Assembly (NCBI RefSeq): GCF_022201045.2
Contig: NC_068558.1
Coordinates: 13,173,501 to 13,237,500, forward strand
Direction: 5' to 3'
DNA length: 64,000 nucleotides
Source: Citrus sinensis
Taxonomy: Eukaryota > Streptophyta > Magnoliopsida > Sapindales > Rutaceae
Shown: in pieces, positions 37,801-49,000 of the stretch
How positions within the stretch are numbered: the first letter of the stretch is position 1
How the letters are laid out: each line of letters opens with the position of its first letter
Position numbers and translations under genes: made by a program
The notes under the pieces: generated by a model
The model's input: the letters and a program-made list of their open reading frames with translations, nothing else
What the model was told of the DNA's origin: nothing
Databases searched by the model: none

Positions 37801-39240
37801 TTTATTATTAAAAAAGATACAGCATAAATTATTGGAAACAACAGAATTAAACCATTCAATTTTGATCAAATACATGGCATATAACTAAACTGGGCTGCTT
37901 CTGCTCCCCTCTTACTTTGTTACTTATTTCTTTACTCGCCCCTACAAAAATGGCGGCTCAGTCTCTCATTCAAACTCGAAAAATTCAGCAGTTCAACTCG
38001 TATTTTACAGAGGATTCACTTCTAAGCTTTTCGTCAAAGGTATTCTCTCTCTGCGAGTGTTTCTATTATGTCATTTTGCCAACAAAATATTTTGTCATGC
38101 ATCATGTTAAAGGAACCGATTCTGTGGAATATAAATTTTGATTAGGGAAGTTTAAAACCCGATTTTATATGCTCAAATTGATCAGTCGAATCCAAATGGG
38201 GGGATCTGATATTTTAGGTTGTGGTGGAACCGACGGAGCGATATAATTGGATACTGACCTTGAGATTTCTTTGAATAATTTTATAGTGTTGCTCAAGTTA
38301 TATTGTTTCATTTTTTCCGAAATCAAAACCACTTTGATTTGATTTTGAACTTTTCTGGTGAATAGTTTCTTCACCTTGCAGCCTTATCAGGTCGTTAATT
38401 ATTTCAGTCTTCACTGCATAGTGAGACCATCCAGTGATTTAATCATGCAGCTAGTGAATGTGAGCTTCTGGAGATGCATCAGTAGGTTTTTGCTTGTATT
38501 TAGGCCCTCTACTCTCATAGGGAAGGCAATTGCATTGTCCACACTAATTTGGTTGCATGGAATTGCTGTTTTTCTTAATTATCTGGATCCATCTGTTTGC
38601 CCTGTTCGGTCCAAAATATCAAATATTTATAAATTCAACCATGCCATCATCTAATTCCCTTGAACTTATAACTGTTTCACAAGTTACTTATGCTACTCTT
38701 AATATTTTGAGATTGAAAACATGTTCATATTTGATTTCCTTCATTCAGTTGCGTACTACCTTTGGCTGCAGAATTTGCAATCTTACCATCTAATTTTGAT
38801 AAAATTAACTGGCATTTTTTGCAGGCGTATCTTTCTCAACCACTAAAGAGATGTTAGCTGATGCTTTTTCACAATTTGGCCAAGTCACTGAGGGTTTGGT
38901 CTATTTACGTTTTAAGTCTCAACCCCTGTTCCCTCTTCAATATTTTCTAATATCCAATTCTTTTCTTTTTGCAGCTACAATAATTATGGATATAGGTAAG
39001 AATAGATCAAAAGGTTACGGGTATGTGACTTCCAGTACAGAAGAGGAAGCCCAAAAAGCCTTGGTAGACATGAATGGGAAGGTAAAGTTGCATCATTTTT
39101 CTCTAATCTACCATGCTTATATTGTTGAGTTTAAGCATCTCACAGTATGTGCTTGCAGTTACTGGATGGACGAGTTATTTTTGTGGATAATGTAAGACCC
39201 AGCAGACGTTACAATACTGATGCGTCACTTGCGAGACAAC
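34850..39240. repeat. Segmental duplication, block A
   Basis: This block matches 53538-62106 (block B) from 'agctttacaaaataactgta' through the RRM gene. Examples are 35003 'taaaagaccaccgcaaaggt' versus 53732, 36151 versus 56347, 36424 versus 56602, 37310 versus 60400 and the RRM exons. Identity looks around 85-90 percent in alignable parts. A differs from B by carrying a SINE (37566-37788) and by lacking the two transposon insertions found in B, so A keeps their empty sites (about 35941 and 37237). Confidence 0.85.
37566..37788 (-). mobile_element. tRNA-derived SINE with target duplication
   Basis: Read on the minus strand it starts near 37788 with a box-A-like TGGCTCTACTGGTAATGG and has a box-B-like CAGTTCAAGTCG near 37725. 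It ends in a poly-A run (T13 at 37566-37578 on the plus strand). It is bounded by a near-perfect 16-base repeat, ATGCAAGTTTTCgTTA (37550-37565) and ATGCAAGTTTTCtTTA (37789-37804). Block B at about 60634 has one uninterrupted copy ('aatgcaagatttcttta'), an empty site. Pol III box spacing is typical of a plant SINE. Confidence 0.85.
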
Positions 39241-39266
39241 CTGCTCAGTCTCCTGAAGAAAATTGA
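37950..39266 (+). pseudogene. Small RRM RNA-binding protein, copy 1 (first-exon frameshift)
   Basis: Four exons match copy 2 at 60803-62186: 37950-38039, 38825-38893, 38975-39081, 39159-39266. The RRM body is open (VSFSTTKEMLADAFSQFG, then ATIIMDIGKNRSKGYGYV, then LLDGRVIFVDNV), and the C-terminus ends PAQSPEEN, like small organellar RRM proteins. Exon 1 lacks about 31 bases present in copy 2, so the ATG at 37950 reads out of frame with exon 2. The correct frame has no ATG before a TAA at 37886. The RNP1-like KGYGYVTS has lost its last aromatic. The only in-frame Met is inside exon 2, too late for a full RRM. I call it a pseudogene, unless another upstream exon supplies a start. Confidence 0.65.
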
Positions 39267-40194
39267 TATTAAATCGTTTTACGTTTTATATGAATATATA
39301 GCGGTGTCCTAAATGCTGGATACATGGATGCTCATATCATTTCATCTATAACAAAATATGTTTTACAATTCTGTTGTTCTTTTATGATTACCTTCTTGTT
39401 GACATGGGATATCTCTGTTTATCTTTTGACTAACTGCAATGAGGAAGGAGCAAAGATCTGGGAGCTTGCGCTGGATCTGCGGCTGCCTTCCAATCGTCAA
39501 TTTATGATAATATGAACAGAGTAGAGAACGGGAAAATGGAAGACCCTTGGTTTTGGATTTTAGATGATATAATTGCCATTAGATTGATATCATGTGCGCC
39601 CTTGTGTAAACATGACCTAAGTCGATTTGAAGTGCTCATAAGCTGGAAAAAAAAAGTATTCCAAAATTTCTCTCTCTCTCTATATATATACAGAAAAATT
39701 TTATATATATATAAAATGCATTACGAGACTACATACAAGCCAATGAACAAGCATCTTTTGTTGTTAGAAATTCCGCTCATAAATCATCTACTGCGACAAG
39801 CAAAAATTAATTCATGTTTCCATAATTCAGACATTTTTTCTTGGCTTACTGCCTCCATCCGCTATAATCACGAAGTTCAGAAATCATATAAGCATTATTC
39901 TCTCCCCCCCCCCCCCCCCCCCCAAAAAAAAAAAGGCCAGCTGTAATATGAGGAAGAAAAATGAATCTCAACAAAATTTTTTCGCATCTTAGATTTTCTG
40001 TTTTTGGCACAACAAGCTATGGACATCTTTCCTAGGATCAATTGCTGGAAACTATCCTTCGTGTCACTAAACTAAACCATAACACATTCGTAGTTGTCAT
40101 TTGCCAACTTCTCCTGGGAGACTTCCACCTGGGTTACGAGAGAAATCTTCTCTGAAAAAGTTACACAGGACTGGTGCAGCATCGTGCTTCCGCA
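39267..40194. other. Intergenic between convergent RRM copy 1 and nicalin relic
   Basis: Probable 3' flanks of both. It contains a C21A11 homopolymer at 39903-39934 and a TA microsatellite near 39683-39714. The open frames here have no recognisable domain. Confidence 0.5.
39903..39934. repeat. Homopolymer C21 followed by A11
   Basis: Twenty-one consecutive C and eleven A. Runs this long are rare in plant DNA and are prone to assembly error. Confidence 0.9.
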
Positions 40195-42058
40195 TCAAGC
40201 TGTTTCTACCTTACGGGATGGGGGTCTTCGAAACAAACTGATTAGATCATCAAGACCCTGTTGGAGAACATTGTTAGCTACTTGGAACTTTTGGAGTTTT
40301 CTATTCTAATCCATTTGCTCAAGTGTCACCACGTTCATTGAAGTCAAATGTAAATAGGGAAAAGCTGAAAAGTGAAAAGCAGTAAAGAAGAAGATATATT
40401 TATGACAATTCAACAATTTCCAACACTTTCCACGTGATCATCAAAATAAGCCATACATGCATAACCGTGAAAATGTGAAAGAAAGAAAACCTTTTTCAGT
40501 GCCATGATAAATGGGTCATTCTTTGAGATAAATGGCGCCACTCGAGAAGTTTGTGACAACAGATCCAACCAAGACCGTATGTAAGAGGGGTTGACAGCCA
40601 AGCTACTGTTGTCTGCAAAAATTTGAATATTCTTTCCTTGGTAACCATAAATATGTCTCTGGACAAGAAAGGAAAAGGAACCATCAGAAAACGTTAAACA
40701 ATGAACTTTTACGCAACTTAAATAATAATCAACTTTCAAGTGCATGCAAGATAGTTGGAAGAATTAACTTATTGATCCAGCAACAACTCTACAAGTATTT
40801 TATTATGCAGTGGGGTCAATGATCACTCAGTTTTTACATTGGGAGTTCCCAGCAAGCTTCCTGGTATCTAAACTATGATATATACACTAGTAGAGTCAGT
40901 CTCTTAAAATAAAACTATAAGATGCACACTGGTAGAGTAAATCTATAAAAATATGCATATACAATCAGATGAAACATTATAACCAAGATGTATCTCTCAA
41001 TATATTAAACTCACAGCAGGAGATTCGGCAACTAACTTGACACTTCTGATAATTGATGTTTCATCAACAAAATGCCCGCACGGGATCAATAGTTCAGCAA
41101 ATACAATCTAAATCCAGTAGAAACTCTAGGAATAAGATATATAGGATTAAATTTGAAACGTAACCTGCTATCCAGCAAGCCTCCAATGCTTTCCAAAAGC
41201 TCAGGAGCAGAGAGAGCTCAGAAAGGGTAGCGGCAGTAACTCTCAGTCTTGAAAATTGTTCATGCTCCCAAGCTGCCTACAGCAGAAAGCAGCTTTATCA
41301 TCTGAACTAAATAGACAAATATGAAAACACAACCAAAGCAAGATAGACATATCAGATTTCTTCAATTATCAGTTAGATAAATTGTCCAACAAAACGTTCG
41401 GCCCAATAAATACTTGATTGCAGATTAGTGAAAAGAATTCATACATGGAGTATGAAACATGAACACAGAGACATTTATAGATGAATTAAGAAATTTATGG
41501 CATATTCTAATTATTTTAATGCTAATTCTAAAGTAACACTTTCTCAAGTTGTCACCACTTCCATCAGCCACTGAATGGCCAAAAGGTATTATCCTCATTT
41601 ACATTTGTAACATTCCCAGATAACATAGCCATGTAAAATCGTAATCGAATTATCCAGTTGGGAAGATGAAATCATATTAGTTATCAAACTAAACATATAA
41701 GAACTTGAGGTCGTCCAGAGTTTTCCATTAAATTAGAGTCCAGAAGATTTGGAGCTTATGCTTTCAAGGCCAAAGAAATAACAAAAACTAATGTAACTGT
41801 AAACTCTCACCAAATGACCACAAAATTCTAGATGCACCTATTATTCCAACAGAGAATCTACCCAACAAAAATCAGAGGCATATCTATTTTTGGTTCTTAT
41901 TATTTATCTAGGAATTTAGTGCAATAACATTAGAACATGCCACCATTGGGGGTTCTTTCTCTGTTGACTTCACGTTTTGTTATTATTGTTCTTATTAATA
42001 CTAGTGTCTTTGTTTCCTTTCTTTGTTTCATATACATACATGTGTGTGTGTATCTTTG

Positions 42059-42079
42059 TTTCACACACACACACACACA
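42059..42079. repeat. CA microsatellite
   Basis: About ten CA units, preceded by TG units near 42040-42050, inside an intron of the nicalin pseudogene. Confidence 0.9.
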
Positions 42080-42356
42080 TATTAGAACATGCCACCTAGC
42101 TTACACAAAGCCTGTCAGCATCACTCATGGCTATCATCACCTACCAAACATCTAACCCAGTCATATCCACTAGCTATTTCTTGACTTCTTGTGATGACCC
42201 TTAATGGTTTTAGTCTGCTCAGTAAAAAGATAAAACAAAATCATAAGATTAAGTTCAATCATTCATATACATCTACTTACTCGAGGATTCGAGATATTTT
42301 TTTTCTTGTGCTTTAGGCCAACTTTGAAGCCCAACTCCTCAGCTACTGTTGTGAAA

Positions 42357-43666
42357 ATTTTAATGCACTCGCAAGCGCACGAATCTAGAAATAGAGTAGT
42401 GGTAACGAGGTCGATCCCACAAGGATTGTTATAAATTGAAAAGTCTAATTTAAATCTAAAATTAATATTAATTCTAACCTAGTTGACCAAATTGAGTTTT
42501 AAGAGAAATTAAACTAATTAAACTAAGAAAACAATTAAAGCAAATGAGAATTCAATGAGATAAAAATTACCAAGGTTTCGGAATCCACCACTATTCAACT
42601 AGTAATTATCTAATTATTAATTAATCCCCAATTTTAGAGTGACAACTCGAAATCAATCTATGTCATCTCATGGATATAACAATTAAGCCCAAGTAATTAA
42701 ATCTAATGTAGGTTCTTTTTCTGCTTAATAATATGACATCTAAGAATCTCATGTAAACATATTGAATAACAAAGAGTCAAAGTTTCCTAAGCACTCCATG
42801 TAAAAAATTTAATGAAAGACATAAAATCAAAGATAATCATGTATAAACTTTATAGATCCAAGCATAGAATTAATCGAATATTAATCCTAACAATCAATAA
42901 TGCATGACAGAATTGATGAAAAGATTTTATTAACATCCAATTAATCATGTGAAATAAAAACTATAATCATCAAAGAACATATATAGGGAATTAATTAAAT
43001 AAAAAGATAATTATTTTATTGAATAGGGTTTCATCCTTAACCTCAATGTAAGAAAATTAGCTAGACATACTTGAATTGAGAGCAACACAAGAAATAAAAT
43101 CAGCCATGGAAGCCGAAATATTGCTACTGCCGATTGCTCTCTCTTCTGCCTTGCGTCTGCACTCCCTTCTGGCGGCTCCTCTAATTCAAAAGCAAAACTC
43201 CCTTTTATATTGCTTGGCCACCGAATCCTATTGTGATTCTAATAACTAAACCAACTTTTACAAGCTAAAGCCCTAAGCTTGCCACGTAATTGAAAACAAT
43301 AAAAGCCAAAAGCTATTGATTTCCTTCCTTTATTCTACTTTGACTTTCCATTCAAAGGCTTAATTAAGAGCTTTGTTTTTATGTGCTGCCCACTTTAGCT
43401 TTAACCTTCTTCTTTGTTTGCACGTGGATGGTGAACGCATTTGTTGAGTTCGGTTTTCTTGGCTTGAATTAACATGCATATAAGCATAATTGCTTCCAAG
43501 TTAATTAATCTTTAATGCCCACAAATTGAACTCCTTTGTGCCATTTTTATCCATAATCTCCAATTAATTCCCTATTCAATAAAATAATTCAATTAATTAA
43601 AAATAACAAATAAATATAACTAACAATTATTTAATTAATGGTAAAATATGTATGTATTATATGCTC
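42357..43666. mobile_element. 1.3-kb non-coding insertion in nicalin exon, with 18-bp target duplication
   Basis: It splits the nicalin exon after 'tcagctactgttgtgaaa' (42339-42356), which recurs as 'tcagctacatttgtgaaa' at 43668-43685 with two mismatches. Both copies read as the same nicalin codons. The element starts 'attttaatgcactcgcaagc', has a 'ggtcgatcccacaagg' motif near 42410, an 'aatagggtttcatcct' motif near 43022, and ends '...tatatgctca'. No protein is encoded. The long target duplication suggests target-primed insertion, though the motifs remind me of non-autonomous LTR-type repeats; the class is uncertain. Confidence 0.75.
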
Positions 43667-44401
43667 ATCAGCTACATTTGTGAAACCCTACACAACCAAT
43701 CCATTAAACTATATGGCAGCGAATAAGTTAAATAGATTCTTGAGATGTGTATTAGCTTACCTCAAATATTTGCTTTATGTAGGCATTTTCTGGAGGCTTA
43801 GATACATGAATCCATAGTTCGTTATTCCATGAACCAACACTATTTAAGCAGATAGCATAGTCAATGCTCTCACGCAAACGCTGATCAAAACTTCGAAGCC
43901 ACTGGAAAGGAAGGATACAAAGTCATACAGAGAAGTGAAGAAAAGATAAAATGGAATCGTATAACCCTAATAAAAAGAAGTTATAGAAAGAAGTAAGAAC
44001 CTGAGATATAACTAATTAAAATAAGTCAAAGAAGAAGAGTTAAGTACCTTATGTGTTCCATTGCAGTTATAACTTATAAGGTCCACCTGACGTCAGTCCA
44101 AAAAGTATATTGTACCTTCCTCTGGTTTTAGGATTTGAATAGGGAAGAGAGAATAACCCAGCTACCTCAAGAAGAGCCACAACACCGCTACCATTGCTAT
44201 CACTTCCGACAGATAATGCCTACATGTAATTATCACAGAGTCACATGGATCAGTGAATCTAATACATAAAATTTTGAATAGATAAGTGGTATGTAATAAA
44301 TTACATACAGGAGCAGCCCCAAATGTATCATATGATGCTACTATAGCAATTGTTGGCAGCTGATTTGCATCTCCATCAGCTTTTAATCCTTGCAACCCTC
44401 C

Positions 44402-46011
44402 CTGCATCACTTGAAAGAATGCTCAATTTACAAGTTCTTGAGAAGCAAGCACCATCAGAAGGATTCATAACGTCAGGAACCAACAAAGGTATTACTTACT
44501 GATTTCATGAATGCAATGTGATAATAATAACTCTATTAAATTAATTCAATTGTATTGGTATCAACAACAGAAGCCAAGGAAATATGATAATAAATTCGAT
44601 GCTAAGAATATCAATGTATAAAGATGTTTCCAGAGAGGTAAAAGAATTGATAATAGGAAGCATTTCAGAAGAACTCGTATTGACAAGTTGGCACGGTCAG
44701 AAGTTGGAAATCGGAACCCCGTCAGGAATTAAGAAGCAAGCAAGGAATTGAAGAAGCAACTTGCAATAAACTGTTTATTGGTTCAGATCTTTAAGATGGT
44801 TTAAACAAAAATGAGGTTATTTATACTAAAGCAGCCACTGCCATCATTTTCAATTATTAATTTTTTCCTTGTATATCTGACCAGCTTTTATATGTAATAG
44901 GACAATCAATTCATAGACATGGTCTATCGAGCACTGCTGATCAATGCACAACATTCATGACCAGCTGAAAGTGATACCATTATGTAGCTGCTAGATTTTG
45001 TCTACCGTGTAGCTTTCTGCAAGTGTATAAGACCCAGTTTGTATAGTGTTTCAACTCAAATCAGTATTTTTTGTGGAAAAATTATTGGTATATAATTATT
45101 CTTGTTTCTTTTTGTTGGGGATGATGAAAAGCACTTGCAGGATTTAAATGTCATTTTTGGGTTTGCGTTTATTATAAGTTATAGGCTTCAAATGTTTGTT
45201 CATTTATACCCACAATTTAGTTATGCTGATTAAACAAAATGAGTTCGAATAGTTTTTGACTTTTTGGGTTCATGGCATGAACAGAACAGAATTATTTTGC
45301 GCACGGTTTGGTCCGTTAGGTGTATTTGTTGTGAGGAAGAGAAAAAAGCAAAAAAAAATTGTGGGTAGTGAAATTTCTTAAATGAACCTTCTCTTGTTGT
45401 TCTTGTATGGAGCTGGGTTACCCTCAGAAATAAAGGAGGACACGAATCGGTTCCTGCAACTCCCAAGGCAGTAATTGCTACCTAAAATCCCCACTAGCAT
45501 ATAACAAGTAAAGAGTTGCAAATCTGATGGTTATTCCAAGTTCTAGTTATCCTCGATAAGTTGAGCTACCCATTACTCTTACTCTGGACTATAATTTTTT
45601 TTATTTTAAGTTTGACCCTGTTTACTTCAAGTGAAGTCTCGTCGACTGCATTTAACTTTCATCTGGACCTGAAATCTCAACCCTGAAGTTTAATAGAGAA
45701 CTTACGCATACTCCAGAGGGCGTAAGTTAATCTTCATTCAGACCGTGTAAAAGAGAGACCTTTTGCCAGTTATGATGTGTAGAAGCAGAGCCCCAAATCT
45801 GATAGTTTTGGCCGCCATCTAAAGGAATTCCTAAGGGTATTCTGAGAATGGTTAAAAAGATCATTAACTGTATATATACAACCGAATAGTAGCAATGAAA
45901 TTACTACGTTGTTCTTGGACAATTTGCATCAAATACTTTTATTGAGTTGCTATTCCATGCATGCAAAAGAAAATTCTTTAAGAATTACATATAAGTTGTA
46001 ATGTAAGGAAA
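44402..46011. other. Intergenic; expected nicalin 5' exons absent
   Basis: This is where the N-terminal nicalin exons should lie, but no such reading frame is seen on the minus strand. The right part is the 3' flank of the receptor-like protein. The open frame at 45230-45466 is not supported by any domain. Confidence 0.5.
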
Positions 46012-49000
46012 TTACATCCATCCACGATAGAATCTTCTAAGAGTAAGATTGTCTGCTACAAAATAGTAGCAAGAGGTCATACACACTTCAACAAGGTAAA
46101 ACCATCTTCGCCGCCAATAGGGGTTAATGTATAAAACCCCAATAATTCCTATTATCACAATTCCATAAGATACTGTAAAAGTGATCAGGAAACTGTCCAT
46201 GTCAATTAAACTATCACCTTCTTCATTTTCGGTGTAAGCTTCTGTTGTCACTGTTGTTAATCCATTATCATCGCAACTTTTGGACAGTGGCAGTCCACAA
46301 AGAAAAGGATTCCCCTCATAACTATCTTCCTCAAAAGTTGAAAATTGTGCAACTCTATCTGGAATTTTGCCTGATAAGTTATTGTATGCTACTCTGAAGA
46401 CCGCCAATGTATTTAGCACAATGAGCTGAGGAGGGATTTTCCCATGCAATAGGTTGTAGGAGAGGTCCAAGCTTTCGATTTGCTTCAGGTTTGAAAATGT
46501 TGTCGGGATTGTGCCCGTCAAATTGTTATGAGATAGATTTAGTGCACGAATCCTTGTAAGATATCCAATTTGAGTAGGAATCTCACCTGTCAATTTGTTA
46601 CAAGAAAGATCAATCCCGGACATACTCGTCAAAATTCTTCCTCGATAATAGTAGGACATATTCTTTGTTGTGAACTGTACGGTTTCTTCCTTTCCCATCG
46701 GAGACCCATTTGGAGGAAAATATGAAAGTGCAGGGGCCGAAGCGTGATCCCACGTTGGAGCTACTGCATCATAATAACCTTCAGTGAGTGCAGTGTTAAC
46801 CAAGCAAGGAGGAATATGACCAGATAAATTATTATGAGAAAGATCAATCAACCGCACTTCCTTCAACTGACATAATTGAACTGGTATTTCGCCTTCAATA
46901 TAATTATTAGCCAAAAGAATGTAGCTTAACTGAGGTAGTTTGTCAATCCAATTTGGAATACTTCCATGTAAGCGGTTATAACTAAGATCTAATGTCACCA
47001 AATAAGGATAGTAATGGATTATACTTTCCAGCTGTCCTTCTATCTTGTTTTTTGACAAATGAACTTGTTCAATAGATCCTAGACTAAGACAAGATGGTAA
47101 AGTCCCAAAAATACTATTGTTTGAAAGGTCTAAAACCTTCAGACAATCAAGCTGACAAAACTCATTTGGAATTGGTCCTTCAAGATTGTTATTGGGCATT
47201 ATAATATCTTGTAAAGCTAACAAACTACCCAACCATCTTGGAATCTTACCAGAGAGATGATTATCACTCAGATATAATCCTCCTAACAAATAGCACTTAG
47301 ATAAGCTTTCTGGGATCTCTCCAATGAATTTATTACCATCCAACTGCAACCTCTTCAAATTTGTCAAGTTAAATTTTTCAGAGAATATATGACCTTGCAA
47401 AGTGTTGTTTGATAACGCAAGAATTTCCAACGAGAAGCAACCCATGGCCATGCGCTCAGGGATTGCACCAGTCAACTGATTGTAGGATATGTCCAAGCTT
47501 TTCAACATTTTCATATCAGCAAATGAAGAAGGAATGCTACCGTTAAAAGCATTTCGAGATAAGTTTAAATGCATTAAGCCTGGAAGATATGTTCCAATTT
47601 CTACTGGGATATGGCCTAGAAAGAAATTGTTGGAGACATCCAATGTTGCTAATTTCTGGAGGCAATGAATTGGCATCCGAAATGATCCAAAAAGAGAGTT
47701 ATTAGCAAGAAGAAGAGTCTTTAAGTCTGTATTGTTTTCTGGCAACCAATTTGGAAATTCTCCACTCAAGTTAAGGTGTGAGAGATCAGCATTATTCAAG
47801 TCATGCTGATGGTACAAGAATTTGGGAAATGTGCCACCATCTCCGTAACCAGACAATGAGATAGAAGTCAATTGGAATTTTGGGGTCAAAGAATTATAAT
47901 GTGACTCGGTTTCTGCGTATATTTCACCATTGAAAGTCTTGAGTTTTGAGAGATTGAAAAGTGGTTCAAGTGAAATAGGGATTTGGAAGTGATTGTTTGA
48001 AAGTATGAGCTCTTCGATAGATGTCAGATGCATGAGGGGAGATGAGGAGATATTTTCAGTAAGTTGATTGTAAGAGACATCTAACACTCGAAGGGAAGTC
48101 AAATTTGCCAAGCACAAAGGCAAGCTACCTCTTAAATCATTGTTATCAATGTATAGCTCTCTCAGAAGCACCAACTCACAAAAGCCTGGCGGGAAGTTTC
48201 CCGTAAGTTGATTAGAAGCGACATTTAACACTTGGAGGGATGTCATGTTTGCCAAGCACCAAGGCAAACTATCTCTCAAATCATTATCACGAATGTATAA
48301 CTCTTGCAGATGCACCAACTCGCAAAGTCCTGAAAAATATATAATTCATCCTTCAGTACATAAAGATAAATAATTCCATAAAATCTTTTAAGTACATATT
48401 AAAAATTAACTTTGAGTACTAATAGTTGAACAATAGAATCTGAGATAATGGCAACGAAATAACTGTAAAATTGTATGGTGTTATAGTGTTAAGAAAAAAA
48501 AAATAGCATTATTTTTCAAACAACACTCTATTTTCAGTTATTTTACCGTTGTTGCGTCAGTATTGGCGCTCTTTATTATTTTTCATTAAGTTTATAAAAC
48601 AAACGTTATAGATATGCTTAACTAAGTTAAATTAAGAGAGGAGAGAAGGAGAGAGAGAGAGAGAGAGAGAGAGAAAGTCATTAACCAACCTTGATCAAGA
48701 ATGGTGTTTTTATTAAGGCGTGAATATGACAATGATAAAATCCTAAGAGAAGCCATCGATTCGCTAACGATTTGAAGAAAACTGGTATCGACTTCAACAA
48801 GCATCCGGTCCATGACCAGATGTTCCAAATTCTTGAATTCATGAAAATCTACAAATAATAAACAAGAAATGTTTATAATTTTGATATTGATCACATAATG
48901 CAAGGGAATAAAGATAATCCAGTCCTTTTCTTTTCTTTTTCTTTACTCTTCTAAGCGATCGAAATATTCTTATCAGAATAGAACTAAAATTTCATTAACC

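Larger units (their letters stand above)
40195..44401 (-). pseudogene. Nicalin (NCLN) pseudogene
   Basis: Nicalin is an ER-membrane protein of the nicastrin/peptidase-M28 fold. Recognisable exons on the minus strand are 44401-44309 (GLKADGDANQLPTIAIVASY), 44219-44048 (ALSVGSDSNGSGVVALLE), 43901-43761 (WLRSFDQRLRESIDYAICLN), a split exon 43687-43666 plus 42355-42281 (GFTNVA and EELGFKVGLKHKKKN), 41276-41165 (AAWEHEQFSRLRVTAATL), 41078-41015, 40658-40491 (IFADNSSLAVNPSYIRSW) and 40257-40195 (GLDDLISLFRRPPSRKVETA then TGA). Lesions: no N-terminal exons (about 190 residues); an insertion and stops near 44065-44080; a 1.3-kb insert splitting one exon; a CT insertion in 41165-41276; a lost AG acceptor before 41078; and the exon with the C-terminal membrane helix missing between 40258 and 40490. 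It is not functional. Confidence 0.88.

Noticed and set aside
37617..37811. 64-codon frame rich in Pro/Arg
   Set aside because: Lies wholly inside the SINE; tRNA-like sequence, not protein.
45230..45466. 78-codon minus-strand open frame near the nicalin relic
   Set aside because: Considered as a missing nicalin 5' exon, but it shows none of the nicalin N-terminal motifs.
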